From positions 186,001 through 250,000 of the forward strand of contig NZ_CAXUSG020000005.1 in the NCBI RefSeq assembly GCF_964253915.1: DNA of 64,000 nucleotides, given 5' to 3'. Shown here piece by piece: positions 9,250 through 18,711 of this stretch. Position numbers and translations under genes: made by a program. Source of the DNA: Metarhizobium sp964253915 (GTDB lineage Bacteria > Pseudomonadota > Alphaproteobacteria > Rhizobiales > Rhizobiaceae). Below the pieces are notes generated by a model, which searched no databases, had not been told where the DNA came from, and worked only from the letters and a program-made list of their open reading frames with translations. Numbering within the stretch: position 1 is the first letter of the stretch; each line of letters starts with the position of its first letter.

Positions 9250-9903
9250 TGATATTCCTGAAAGAGGCGCCGTTTGGCGCCTCAATGGTTTCCCGGCTTG
9301 GATCTTCAAGAGGCCGGAGTTGAACGGCGTGGCCCTTTTTTCAATTGTGATGATTCAGCAACACTTTTTTTGAAGAGTTTCGCTATGGTGGTTGCAGGCC
9401 AAATCTGTCCATTTCCCGCCACAAACTGGGCGCAGCGGTAAACGGCAGATCAACCGGAATGGGCGCATATCAGAACAGATGAACGAATATGGTTTCGACC
9501 AGCGCTGGGGAAATGACGGAGGCGAATTCTTCGCCGTTCCGGCATTTGTTGCAGTTTCTTCGAGCCTTTTCGCGCGTAGTGCCGCCCTTTCGGATGCAGA
9601 CATGACGCAGCAGCGGCGCGGTTTGTTCGCCGCCGGCACGAAAGGCCGGTTTGCCGGCCCCAGTCTCGCCGGAAATGCGCGTTATCGTCATCAAAACAAC
9701 GAAACGACAGCGCGCAGCCCTGCTGCGGCTGGCGAAAGAACGACAACCAAGGTGGGAGGAAATCTCGTCGCCGCCGGCCGTCCTTTGGCGCGCCGTGGCG
9801 TGGGCTTTTCGCTTTCGGCCTTGCGGATATACACCCGACGGTCAAATGATGCGTGTATCGGCATCATCGGCTCGTTGCGGGAAGCGAAAGAAACTGCACC
9901 GCT
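9250..9903. other. 654-base stretch without a convincing gene
   Basis: The stretch begins with a GAGGCGCC / GGCGCCTC hairpin (9264-9271 / 9276-9283) that may end the FadL-like gene. It then runs to the exoR start. Open frames exist on both strands (up to about 170 codons), but none has a ribosome site, a recognisable domain or normal amino-acid composition. The end of the stretch should hold the exoR promoter. The rest is unexplained: it could be a long exoR leader, an sRNA locus or the remains of a gene. Confidence 0.45.
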
Positions 9904-10701
9904 ATGCTGACTTCTGAGTATCGATCCGTAAAAGCATTTCTTCTTGGTCTTTCGCTGACGCTCGCCAGCGGCGTTGGCGGACAGGCCTTCGCCTTTGACA
10001 TCAAGGCGGGCGTCACCAAGGACTCGGGTCCTTTCGACCTGTTCAAGTTCGGCTTCAAGGCCTACAAGAACGGCCAGAAGGAAGAAGCTGTCGAGGCTTA
10101 CCGCTACGCCGCCGAAAAGGGGCACACCGGATCGCGCTGGGCGCTCGCCAACATGTATGCCGATGGCGACGGGGTTACCCAGAACGATTTCGAAGCCTTC
10201 AAGATCTACAGCGAGATCGCCAGCCAGGGCGTCGAGCCGGGCTCCGAGGATACCGGTTTCTTCGTCAATGCGCTGCTGTCGCTGGCAGGTTATTATCAGA
10301 ACGGCATTCCGGGCAGCCCGGTGAAGGTCGACCTGTCGCAGGCGCGACAACTCTATTTCCAGGCTGCATCCGCGTTCGGCGTTGCCGAGGCGCAGTTCCA
10401 GCTTGCGAAAATGATCCTGAACGGCGAGGGCGGCAAGGCCAACGTCCAGCAGGCGAAGAAATGGCTGAATGCGGCGCGCAAGAACGGCCATGCCGGTGCC
10501 ATGGCCGTCTTCGGCAACATTCTCTTCCAGGAAGGCCAGTCGGCCCGTGGCCTCGCCTTCATGACGGCGGCGCTCGACAAGTGTCATCCGCAGGATTGCG
10601 CCTGGATGCAATCCCTGCAGGAAGAAGCCTTCTCCATCGCCAACGAAGAAGACCGGCGCGTCGCGATTGCCCGCGCCCAGAGCGTCGAGATGGGCGACTG
10701 A
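9904..10701 (+). CDS. exoR: ExoR, periplasmic regulator of ExoS-ChvI
   Basis: A 265-residue periplasmic repressor. In Sinorhizobium and Agrobacterium, ExoR binds the sensor kinase ExoS and keeps the ExoS-ChvI system off. Its acid-induced proteolysis releases exopolysaccharide synthesis and virulence or symbiosis genes. The signal peptide is residues 1-30 with cleavage at AFA|FDIKAG. The mature protein carries Sel1-like repeats, for example DEAVEAYRYAAEKGHTGSRWAL-type units and SAFGVAEAQFQLAKMILNG, as in characterised ExoR. Full length is close to the 268 residues of the S. meliloti protein. It converges on xthA, and a hairpin overlaps both stop codons. Confidence 0.95.
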   Translation: MLTSEYRSVKAFLLGLSLTLASGVGGQAFAFDIKAGVTKDSGPFDLFKFGFKAYKNGQKEEAVEAYRYAAEKGHTGSRWALANMYADGDGVTQNDFEAFKIYSEIASQGVEPGSEDTGFFVNALLSLAGYYQNGIPGSPVKVDLSQARQLYFQAASAFGVAEAQFQLAKMILNGEGGKANVQQAKKWLNAARKNGHAGAMAVFGNILFQEGQSARGLAFMTAALDKCHPQDCAWMQSLQEEAFSIANEEDRRVAIARAQSVEMGD

Positions 10702-10720
10702 GGCTGGTCTTCAGCCTCAG
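10698..10720. terminator. Shared hairpin over exoR and xthA stop codons
   Basis: CTGAGGCTG (10698-10706) and CAGCCTCAG (10712-10720) form a perfect 9-bp stem with a 5-nt loop. The stem contains the exoR TGA and the xthA stop, so it can end transcription from both sides. T-runs are weak. Confidence 0.5.
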
Positions 10721-11502
10721 AAATCGAAGATACCGATCACCGGCACGTGGTCGGACGGCTTTTCCCAGGCCCGAACATGTTTTTCGATCGCCGTCGAGCG
10801 CAGCTTGATGGCGGCTTCCGGCGACAGCATCAGGTGGTCGATGCGGATGCCGTTGTTCTTCTGCCAGGCGCCGGCCTGATAATCCCAGAACGTATAAAGC
10901 TTGGTCGCATCCGTCGTTGCCCTGACGGCGTCGGTCAGTCCCAGGTTTTCGAAGCGCCGGAACGCCTGCCGGGTCTGCGGCAGAAAAAGCGCATCGCCGG
11001 CCCAGACACGCGGGTCGTGGCAATCATGCGGCTCGGGAATGACATTGTAGTCGCCGGCGAGAATCAGCGGCTCTTCCAGCGTTAGGCGCTGCTCGGCAAA
11101 CCGCTGCAGCCGCTCCATCCAGGCGAGCTTGTAGGGGTATTTCACCGGATCGTCCGGCGGATTGCCGTTCGGCAGGTAGAGCGAGACGACGCGGATGACG
11201 CCGCCGTTGACGGAAAAGACGCCTTCGATGAAACGCGACTGTTCGTCGAGGTCATCGCCCGGCAGGCCGCGGTTGACCTCGTCGGGGCGGATCTTCGAGA
11301 GCAGCGCGACGCCGTTGAAACCCTTCTGGCCGTGGGTCTCGACATGATAGCCAAGCTCCTCGATCTCCAGGCGTGGAAAGGATTCGTCCACGGATTTGAT
11401 TTCCTGCAGGCAGGCGATGTCGGGATTGGAGGCTTTCAACCAGTCCCGGAGATTGTCGATACGGGCTTTGACGCCGTTGATGTTCCAGGTGGCGATTTTC
11501 AT
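10717..11502 (-). CDS. xthA: Exodeoxyribonuclease III
   Basis: A 261-residue AP endonuclease / 3'-5' exonuclease of base-excision repair. Visible motifs of the exonuclease-endonuclease-phosphatase fold are TWNINGVKAR at the N-terminus, CLQEIK with the metal-binding Glu, LILAGDYNV with the catalytic Asp-Asn pair, RIDHLMLS, and the terminal SDHVPV with the general-base His. The start at 11502 (MKIATWNING) is the standard start of the family. An upstream in-frame ATG at 11568 would add 22 unrelated residues. It reads toward exoR and lies downstream of erpA on the same strand. Confidence 0.95.
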   Translation of the reverse strand: MKIATWNINGVKARIDNLRDWLKASNPDIACLQEIKSVDESFPRLEIEELGYHVETHGQKGFNGVALLSKIRPDEVNRGLPGDDLDEQSRFIEGVFSVNGGVIRVVSLYLPNGNPPDDPVKYPYKLAWMERLQRFAEQRLTLEEPLILAGDYNVIPEPHDCHDPRVWAGDALFLPQTRQAFRRFENLGLTDAVRATTDATKLYTFWDYQAGAWQKNNGIRIDHLMLSPEAAIKLRSTAIEKHVRAWEKPSDHVPVIGIFDF

Positions 11503-11570
11503 GCGGGCCTCTTCACTTAGGGTGAAGATCCTTTTAGCCGATGACGCGGCATTTGCCAGCATGCACAAAA

Positions 11571-11598
11571 CAAAAGGGCCGGGACAAACGGCCCGGCC
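11571..11598 (-). terminator. Terminator of erpA
   Basis: GGCCGGG / CCCGGCC (11577-11583 / 11592-11598) makes a 7-bp GC stem. On the minus strand it is followed by TTTTGTTTTG. It separates erpA from xthA. Confidence 0.65.
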
Positions 11599-11623
11599 TC
11601 ATGAAATCGATCGGTGATCTGCG

Positions 11624-11956
11624 TCAGATGGAGAAGCTCGTGCCGCATCCGCAACTGGCGACGGCGTTCGGATTGTTGATCTGGAACGACTGGCCGAGAA
11701 GATTGTCGACGAAGTCGATTTCCGAGCCGAGCATATAGATCAGCGACAGCTTGTCGATCAGAACGGTCGCTTCCCCTTTTTCCACGACGACGTCGTCGTC
11801 CTCCTGGGCGTCGACCAGATCGAACTTGTAGGAAAATCCGGAACAGCCGCCGCCTTCGACGGAGACGCGCATGGCGGTCTTGCCGGCTTCGGAGCTGAGG
11901 ATCTTGGCGATTCGTTTTGCCGCGGAATCGGAAAGCGTGACGGTGTCTGGGTTCAT
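11624..11956 (-). CDS. erpA: Iron-sulfur cluster insertion protein ErpA (A-type carrier)
   Basis: A 110-residue HesB/IscA-family A-type carrier that passes Fe-S clusters to apo-proteins. The three conserved cysteines are present: C38 in GGGCSGF and C102/C104 in the C-terminal CGCGTSF. The chain begins VTLSDSAAKRIAKIL, as in ErpA. Length is standard. It is divergent from dgt, with about 220 bases between them that must hold both promoters. No clear Irr or RirA operator was recognised there. Confidence 0.92.
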   Translation of the reverse strand: MNPDTVTLSDSAAKRIAKILSSEAGKTAMRVSVEGGGCSGFSYKFDLVDAQEDDDVVVEKGEATVLIDKLSLIYMLGSEIDFVDNLLGQSFQINNPNAVASCGCGTSFSI

Positions 11957-12177
11957 TTTCTGCCTCCTGCCGGGGTCAAGATCCGGAGAGATAATAGATC
12001 CAACTTCACTATGGTATGCTTAAACCACTGAACTATAATGATTCCGCGTCGAAAGACACCGGTATCGGCCCGTTTGTGCCCTGTCGTGCGGATGCCGTGG
12101 TTTGCTGGCATAGCCAGCTATAGGTATGAATGCGCAATGCGGACGTCAATGGCTTGGCGCCGGGGACAGGATAAACG

Positions 12178-13395
12178 ATGACGATCGACAGGCATGCACT
12201 GGGCTTCGGAAGTGGCGAAAGGGCGATCTATGCCGCCGATCCCTGGACGACGCGAGGACGGCTTTATCCCGAATCGTCCAGCCCGACACGGTCGGAATTC
12301 CAGCGCGACCGCGACCGTATCGTCCACACCACGGCGTTCCGGCGACTGAAACATAAGACGCAAGTTTTCATCGGCCCGGATGGCGATCACTATCGTACGC
12401 GGTTGACGCATACGATCGAGGTGGCGCAGATCGCCCGCGCCCTGGCGCGTGCCCTGAAGCTGGACGAGGATCTGGCAGAAGGCGTGGCGCTCGTCCATGA
12501 TTTCGGCCACACGCCCTTCGGCCATACCGGCGAAGACGCGCTGCACGAGGTTCTCGAGCCGTTCGGCGGCTTCGACCACAATGCCCAGTCGCTGCGCATC
12601 GTCACAAAGCTCGAGCGTCGCTACGCCGAATTCGACGGCCTGAACCTGACCTGGGAGACGCTGGAGGGCCTGGTCAAGCACAACGGCCCGTTGTTGACCC
12701 CGGACGGCGAGGGCACTCGCGGCCCAGTGCCGCAGCCGATCCTCGACTATTGCGAAATCCACGACCTGGAACTGCGCAGCTTCGCCAGCCTGGAGGCGCA
12801 GGTCGCGGCAATTGCCGACGATATCGCCTACAACACCCACGATATCGACGACGGCTTGCGCTCCGGCTACCTCACCTTCGACATGCTGGAGGATATCCCT
12901 TTCCTGGCCGGTCTGATGCGCGAGGTGCGTGACCGCTACCCACATCTGGAGGCAAGCCGCTTTACCCACGAAATCATGCGTCGCCAGATCACCCGCATGG
13001 TTGAGGACGTCATCAGCGTCTCGCAGGAGCGGCTGCGCGAGATACGGCCGCAGAGCGCCACCGACATCCGCCAGGCCGACCGTGTCGTCGCGACTTTTTC
13101 CGAAAGCATGGCCGAAACCGATAAGCTGATAAAGGCGATGCTGTTCAAGCGCATCTACCGTCATCCGGAGATCATGCGCATCCGCGCCAGCGCCGCCGCC
13201 ATCGTCACGGACCTGTTCCATGCCTACATGGCCGACCCCGGCTTGATGCAGGGGCACTATTGGGTCGACTGCATCCCGCAGCTCGGCGAAGCGGCGCGTG
13301 CGCGCCATGTCGGCGATTACCTGGCCGGCATGACCGACACCTATGCGCTGAAGACCCATGGCCGGTTGTTTGACCATACACCCGATTTGCGCTAG
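12178..13395 (+). CDS. dgt: dGTPase-like triphosphohydrolase
   Basis: A 405-residue HD-domain protein of the deoxyguanosinetriphosphate triphosphohydrolase-like family, which removes triphosphate from dNTPs. Metal ligands are visible: H78 in RLTHTIEV, the HD pair at residues 107-108 within LVHDFGHTPFGH, and the later DDIAYNTHDIDD block. The N-terminal RDRDRIVHTTAFRRLKHKTQVF is diagnostic for the family. It is followed by argS after 65 bases on the same strand, an order common in Rhizobiales. Confidence 0.93.
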   Translation: MTIDRHALGFGSGERAIYAADPWTTRGRLYPESSSPTRSEFQRDRDRIVHTTAFRRLKHKTQVFIGPDGDHYRTRLTHTIEVAQIARALARALKLDEDLAEGVALVHDFGHTPFGHTGEDALHEVLEPFGGFDHNAQSLRIVTKLERRYAEFDGLNLTWETLEGLVKHNGPLLTPDGEGTRGPVPQPILDYCEIHDLELRSFASLEAQVAAIADDIAYNTHDIDDGLRSGYLTFDMLEDIPFLAGLMREVRDRYPHLEASRFTHEIMRRQITRMVEDVISVSQERLREIRPQSATDIRQADRVVATFSESMAETDKLIKAMLFKRIYRHPEIMRIRASAAAIVTDLFHAYMADPGLMQGHYWVDCIPQLGEAARARHVGDYLAGMTDTYALKTHGRLFDHTPDLR

Positions 13396-13460
13396 TCAGC
13401 GGGCGCGACAGGCGCGCCGGTTTTCGGCGGCCTGCGTTCTTTTTTCCCGTGGATGACGCT

Positions 13461-15221
13461 ATGAACCTTTTCACCGATTTCGAGAACAGAATTAAAAACG
13501 CCCTTGAAGCGATTGATATCGTCAAGGAAAAGCGATCGGATCTCGATTTTGGACGCATCACGGTCGAAGCGCCGCGCGATGCAAGCCACGGCGATGTCGC
13601 CACCAATGCGGCGATGGTCTTGGCCAAGCCGCTTGGCACCAACCCGCGGGCGCTTGCCGAAATCATCGCCGAAAAGTTGAGGGAAGACAGCGATGTCTCC
13701 GAGGTTTCGGTGGCTGGCCCTGGTTTCATCAACATCCGGCTTGGCGTCGGTTACTGGCAGCGTGTGTTGTCGGCGATGATCGCCAGCGGCCTCGACTACG
13801 GCCGCTCGACGGTCGGCAACGGCCATAAGGTCAACGTCGAATACGTCTCTGCCAACCCGACCGGGCCGATGCATGTCGGCCATTGCCGCGGCGCTGTCGT
13901 CGGCGATGCGCTGGCGAACCTGCTCGCCTTCGCCGGCTACGGCGTCATTAAGGAATACTACATCAACGATGCGGGCTCGCAGGTCGATGTGCTCGCACGT
14001 TCGGTGTTTCTGCGGTATCGCGAGGCGCTCGGCGAGGATATCGGCGAGATCCCGTCCGGTCTTTATCCCGGCGACTATCTGGTGCCGGTCGGCAAGGCGC
14101 TGGCCGAAGAGTTCGGTACGAAGCTGCGCGGCATGGCCGAGGACGACTGGATGCCGCTCGTCAAGGAGCGGACCATCGCCGCGATGATGGTGATGATCCG
14201 CGAGGACCTGAAGGCTCTGAACGTCGAGCACGACGTCTTCTTTTCCGAACGCACGCTGCACGCCAACGGCGCGACGCCGATCCGCACCGCGATCAATGAC
14301 CTGACCTACAAGGGTTACGTCTACAAGGGCGCGCTGCCGCCGCCGAAGGGTCAGTTGCCGGAGGATTGGGAAGACCGTGAGCAGACGCTGTTCCGCTCCA
14401 CCGAGGTCGGTGACGACATCGATCGGCCGCTGATCAAGTCGGACGGCAGCTACACCTATTTCGCCGCCGATGTTGCCTACTTCAAGGACAAGTACGACCG
14501 CGGCTTCAGCGAGATGATCTATGTGCTCGGCGCCGACCACGGCGGTTACGTCAAGCGGCTGGAAGCCGTCGCCCGGGCGATTTCCGAAGGCAAGTCGAAG
14601 CTCACCGTCCTGCTGTGCCAGCTCGTCAAGCTCTACCGCAACGGCGAGCCGGTGAAGATGTCCAAACGTTCGGGTGACTTCGTCACGCTGCGTGAGGTGG
14701 TCGACGAGGTCGGCCGTGACGCCGTGCGGTTCATGATGCTCTATCGCAAGAGCTCGGAGCCGCTCGATTTCGATTTCGCCAAGGTGACGGAGCAGTCGAA
14801 GGACAACCCGGTGTTCTACGTGCAGTATGCGCATGCGCGCTGCTCGTCGATCTTCCGCCAGGCGAAGGAAGCTTTCCCCGGCCTCGACCTGGGTGCGATC
14901 GATTTTGCCGCGGCTGTCTCAGGCCACATCACCGATGCCAACGAGCTGCAGCTGGTCGCCAAGCTGGCCGAATATCCGCGTGTCGTCGAGGCGGCGGCCA
15001 ACGCCCAGGAGCCGCATCGGATCGCATTTTACCTCTACGATCTGGCAAGCTCCTTCCATGCGCACTGGAATAAAGGTAAGGATTCTCCGGAATTACGATT
15101 TGTTAACGATAAGAACAGAGAATTAAGCATTGCCAGACTTGGGTTGGTGAGTGCCGTCGCTTCGGTTTTGAAGTCCGGTCTTGGTATAACCGGGACTGCT
15201 GCTCCGGAAGAAATGCGATAG
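13461..15221 (+). CDS. argS: Arginyl-tRNA synthetase
   Basis: A 586-residue class I synthetase that charges tRNA-Arg. The N-terminal Add-1 domain begins LFTDFENRIKNALE. The HIGH motif appears as HVGH in SANPTGPMHVGHCRGA near residue 140, and KMSKR appears as VKMSKRSGDF. The C-terminal anticodon-binding helical domain ends with the GLGITGTAAPEEM tail usual for ArgRS. ATG 13461 is preferred over ATG 13449, because GGATG at 13447-13451 is placed as a ribosome site for the later start. It is probably co-transcribed with dgt upstream and with the SPOR-domain gene 60 bases downstream. Confidence 0.96.
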   Translation: MNLFTDFENRIKNALEAIDIVKEKRSDLDFGRITVEAPRDASHGDVATNAAMVLAKPLGTNPRALAEIIAEKLREDSDVSEVSVAGPGFINIRLGVGYWQRVLSAMIASGLDYGRSTVGNGHKVNVEYVSANPTGPMHVGHCRGAVVGDALANLLAFAGYGVIKEYYINDAGSQVDVLARSVFLRYREALGEDIGEIPSGLYPGDYLVPVGKALAEEFGTKLRGMAEDDWMPLVKERTIAAMMVMIREDLKALNVEHDVFFSERTLHANGATPIRTAINDLTYKGYVYKGALPPPKGQLPEDWEDREQTLFRSTEVGDDIDRPLIKSDGSYTYFAADVAYFKDKYDRGFSEMIYVLGADHGGYVKRLEAVARAISEGKSKLTVLLCQLVKLYRNGEPVKMSKRSGDFVTLREVVDEVGRDAVRFMMLYRKSSEPLDFDFAKVTEQSKDNPVFYVQYAHARCSSIFRQAKEAFPGLDLGAIDFAAAVSGHITDANELQLVAKLAEYPRVVEAAANAQEPHRIAFYLYDLASSFHAHWNKGKDSPELRFVNDKNRELSIARLGLVSAVASVLKSGLGITGTAAPEEMR

Positions 15222-15281
15222 ACGTCACCATTTCCCCACAATGCGCTGGCAGTCAGTCCTTGTCGGTGGTGAGTGGAGCGT

Positions 15282-18200
15282 ATGGCAGAAAAACAATTCG
15301 CGCGTAGCGGGGGCAATAGCCTGGAGTTCTTTGCGGAGGATGATCCGCTTGCAGAACTCGCCCGTATCGTTGGTTTCGAGCCGAAGCCGGTTGCTGCAAA
15401 CGACCAGAAGCGCGATTCGCGCGTCGCCGTTGTCCCACCGCCGGTAGCGGCGGTGGTTGAAGTGGCGCCGGAGCGGGCGGTTGAGCAACCCCAGCACCCG
15501 CTCTTCAATCTCGAAGACGAACTCACGCGCGAATTCGAACGATACGAGGCGCCCCGCCGGGAGACCTCTGTCGTTGTCGAAGAGCCCTATGTTGCCGTGG
15601 ACGAGGCCCTGGCGCCGGCCGACGAGGTTCTGCCGGAGCCGGCCTTTGCCGACACTGCAGTGGCGGCGGTCGAAAACGCATCGCCCGTCACTTTCGAGGC
15701 TGTTGAGCGGACGGAACCCGTTTTCGAAACGCCGCAGCCCCATTCTCAGGACGAAATCACCGACGGCGACCTGATCGACGACAGCGAGTTCGCGTCGATG
15801 TTTGCCGACGCCGAGCCGTTCGATGCGCCGGAGCCGGTGGCCTTTTCCGCCGAACCGATTGCTGCCGTAGAGTCTGGCATCGCTGTCGCCGCCGAACAGG
15901 TTGAGGCTTTCGAGCAGCCTGCCGTCGTTTCCGAAGCGCGCGAAGACAATGTGCAGGACACGGACTTTTCGTGGCCTGTCAGTGATGCCCCGCAGGTTTT
16001 TGCGGCCGAGGAGCCGGTCACGTCGGCCGTCGAGCCGACTTTTTCGCGGGCCGAGCCGGTTTTCGAGCATGCGGAAGAGCATTTCGATCTCGCCCAGGAA
16101 CTGGAAATGGCGATCGAAAGTGCCGCTTTGGCGCCGATCCCGGCTATTGAACCCGAGCCCTCCTTCCAGGTGAAGGCGCAACTGCGCCCCCATCTTCCGG
16201 TGACCAATTTCAGCGTTCAACGCAGCAACTATCGTGCCGAGCCGCGCGCGCCGGCAGTCGACGAGGTCGTTGCTGGCGATGCCTTGGACATGATGGCGGC
16301 GGAGATGCCGGCCGTCGAATTCGACAGGCTTGCCGACGAGGCCCCGGCACGCGCCGTTGCAGAGTCGAGTTTTGCCGGTTCGATCGAGCCGACGTTTGAA
16401 GAGCCCGGTTCTCTTGCCGACCCGATGTTCGATTTCGCCATCGATGCCGATCTGACGGCGGAGCGTGCGCCGCAGGACAGCTGGCCCGAGTCACTCGGCG
16501 CGGAGGCGGTCGAGGTTCGGGAAACGGCTTCGGCCAAGCGTGCCGATCCCTTCGATGCCGACGACCTGCTGGCCGATGTCGCCCGTTATCCGGTTCCCAA
16601 TCAACGCCTTTCACCGCTGTTCGGCGACGAGGACAAGGCCGAGGCGAAACATACCGAAAAGCTGGACCGCTCCGAAGAGCGTCGATCCGAGCCGGTTGCC
16701 ACCCTGCGTGCCCCGGATACGCAACAGGTGTCGGTTGCGGACAAGCGGGCAGAGCCGGCTTTCGATGATCCATTCGCCGACCAGAATTTCGATTTCGATT
16801 TTGACGACATCGAGTTCGATCTGGCTGACCTGAGTTTCGACGATCCCGAGACGCTTGCGCCGGCAGTGCAGAAGCCCGCCGAAGAGGTCAAGCCGGTCGC
16901 CGAGATCAGGCAGGCGGAAACCCGCGGCCGTGCGGCAGAGCCGGTTGTGCCATTCCGGGTGACGACCAAGATTACCGATCTCTCCGAGACGCCGATGCGG
17001 CAACCCGTGGCCCGCCATGCCGAGCCGCGTGTCGAACCGGACAGCGAGGCCGTCCTGCCGTTCGATCCCTCGCAGATTGCGGATGCGGAAGATATTCCCG
17101 AAGCGATTGCCGACATGGAAGTGCCTTCGCTGCCGGTCGTCGAACCGGAGGAGAAGGTCGTTCATACGCCGGAATACGACATCGATATCGATGCCGAAAT
17201 GGCCAATCTGTTCCAGCCCATCGGTCATGCCCCGGCGGCAGCGGCAAAGACCGTTCCGGTCAGCGAGGGCGGTTTTGCCAATCCGGCCTGGGCAGCGGCC
17301 CCCGCCGATGCAAACCCGGATCCGGTCAAGGCGTCGTTTGACGAGTTCGATGAATTCGAACGGGCGCTGGAGGAGGATTTCCGCCGCACGTTGACGCAGC
17401 CGGCCGAAGAGGATTCCAGCGTTGCCAAGATGACGCTCGGGCCGAATGGCGGTTATGTCGAGCGTGGTCCGCGCCGCGGCCTTTCCCGCGGGCTGGTTCT
17501 CAGCCTCGCGCTGCTCCTCGTCTGCGGTACCGCAGTCGGTGCCGGCGCCTATCTCTACCTGTCAGGCGGAAGCGAAACAACGACGGCCCTGACCGGGCCG
17601 CGTGTCATCGTCGCCGACAAGGATCCGATCAAGGTTGTTCCGGAAAACCGCGGCGGCGTCACCGTTCCCAACCAGGACAAGGCGGTTTACGACCGCGTCG
17701 CTGGCAATGTGGTCGAAGACCCGAAGCAGGATTCGCTGCTCTCCTCCAAGGAAGAGCCGATCGACGTGGTGCAGCGGACCCTTATCCCGGAAACGCTGCC
17801 GCTCGAAGGAGCCGAAGACAGCGATGACGTCAGCCCGACGCCTGTCGGCGAGACCGAGGATGCCCGGCTTCTTGGCAACGAGACTGCCACGGATACGACC
17901 GCCGAGACGGACGCGACTGCCGGCGTCTCGCCGCGCAAGGTGCGCACCATGATCGTCAAGTCGGATGGCACGCTGGTGCCGCGCGAGACGGTTGTGGAAG
18001 AAACCGCGGCTGCGACCGACACGACGGAACGTTCCGTTCTGGCTGAGCCGACCGGAACCACCCGCAGCGCCAACCTCAATCTCGACAACATGAAGCCGGT
18101 CACGCAGACGCCGGTCGAAACGGCACAGGATGCCGCGGCAACCGGACAGGACGCCGCCACTCCGGTGACGGCCGAGACGACGACCGATGGTCTTGCGGAT

Positions 18201-18662
18201 CCGCCGGTGCGGGTCGTCAAGACCACCAAGATCGACGAGACCCAGGTCGATAACACCAAGGTCGACGACAAGGCGCCGATCCCGGAAAGCCGTCCGGTTG
18301 ACCAGCCGGTGAACATCGTCGGCACGGTGACCGATCAGGGGAATGTGCGTGAGTCGAGCAACGAGACGGCGACGGCGGCGGATACCTCGCAGCAGACGCA
18401 GGTCGCCGCCGTGCAGCCTGGTTCCTATGTGATGCAGATCGCCTCGCTGCCGTCTGAAGCGGAAGCGAAGAAATCCTATGCCAGCCTGTCGTCGAAGTTC
18501 GGCGGCGTGATCGGCGGCCGGGGTGTCGATATCAAGAAGGTCGAGGTTGCGGGCAAGGGTACGTTCTACCGCGTCCGCATCCCTGTCGGCTCGAAGGACG
18601 ATGCGGCAGCACTTTGCGTCAAGTATCGCAGCGCCGGCGGTACCTGCCTGATCTCGAAGTAA
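15282..18662 (+). CDS. Large SPOR-domain cell-envelope protein
   Basis: A 1126-residue bitopic membrane protein. About 735 residues of acidic, proline/alanine-rich, low-complexity cytoplasmic sequence lead to a single membrane span (GLVLSLALLLVCGTAVGAGAYLYL, about residues 738-760). A Thr/Glu/Asp-rich periplasmic linker follows. The C-terminal SPOR domain (about 1045-1126) begins GSYVMQIASLPSEAEAKKSYASL. SPOR domains bind denuded septal peptidoglycan, so a septum or growth-zone role is likely. ATG 15282 lies behind GGTGGTGAG. Position between argS and nagZ is conserved in Rhizobiaceae. The long cytoplasmic part is unusual and could act as a disordered interaction platform, which is inference. 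Confidence 0.88.
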   Translation: MAEKQFARSGGNSLEFFAEDDPLAELARIVGFEPKPVAANDQKRDSRVAVVPPPVAAVVEVAPERAVEQPQHPLFNLEDELTREFERYEAPRRETSVVVEEPYVAVDEALAPADEVLPEPAFADTAVAAVENASPVTFEAVERTEPVFETPQPHSQDEITDGDLIDDSEFASMFADAEPFDAPEPVAFSAEPIAAVESGIAVAAEQVEAFEQPAVVSEAREDNVQDTDFSWPVSDAPQVFAAEEPVTSAVEPTFSRAEPVFEHAEEHFDLAQELEMAIESAALAPIPAIEPEPSFQVKAQLRPHLPVTNFSVQRSNYRAEPRAPAVDEVVAGDALDMMAAEMPAVEFDRLADEAPARAVAESSFAGSIEPTFEEPGSLADPMFDFAIDADLTAERAPQDSWPESLGAEAVEVRETASAKRADPFDADDLLADVARYPVPNQRLSPLFGDEDKAEAKHTEKLDRSEERRSEPVATLRAPDTQQVSVADKRAEPAFDDPFADQNFDFDFDDIEFDLADLSFDDPETLAPAVQKPAEEVKPVAEIRQAETRGRAAEPVVPFRVTTKITDLSETPMRQPVARHAEPRVEPDSEAVLPFDPSQIADAEDIPEAIADMEVPSLPVVEPEEKVVHTPEYDIDIDAEMANLFQPIGHAPAAAAKTVPVSEGGFANPAWAAAPADANPDPVKASFDEFDEFERALEEDFRRTLTQPAEEDSSVAKMTLGPNGGYVERGPRRGLSRGLVLSLALLLVCGTAVGAGAYLYLSGGSETTTALTGPRVIVADKDPIKVVPENRGGVTVPNQDKAVYDRVAGNVVEDPKQDSLLSSKEEPIDVVQRTLIPETLPLEGAEDSDDVSPTPVGETEDARLLGNETATDTTAETDATAGVSPRKVRTMIVKSDGTLVPRETVVEETAAATDTTERSVLAEPTGTTRSANLNLDNMKPVTQTPVETAQDAAATGQDAATPVTAETTTDGLADPPVRVVKTTKIDETQVDNTKVDDKAPIPESRPVDQPVNIVGTVTDQGNVRESSNETATAADTSQQTQVAAVQPGSYVMQIASLPSEAEAKKSYASLSSKFGGVIGGRGVDIKKVEVAGKGTFYRVRIPVGSKDDAAALCVKYRSAGGTCLISK

Positions 18663-18711
18663 CCGTCGGTCTGCCGTTCGCACTGCCGACAGCATCCGAA
18701 AAACTCTCCAG

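Noticed and set aside
9392..9910. A 172-codon open frame on the plus strand upstream of exoR
   Set aside because: No ribosome site, unusual composition, no recognisable domain, and it runs into the exoR start region.
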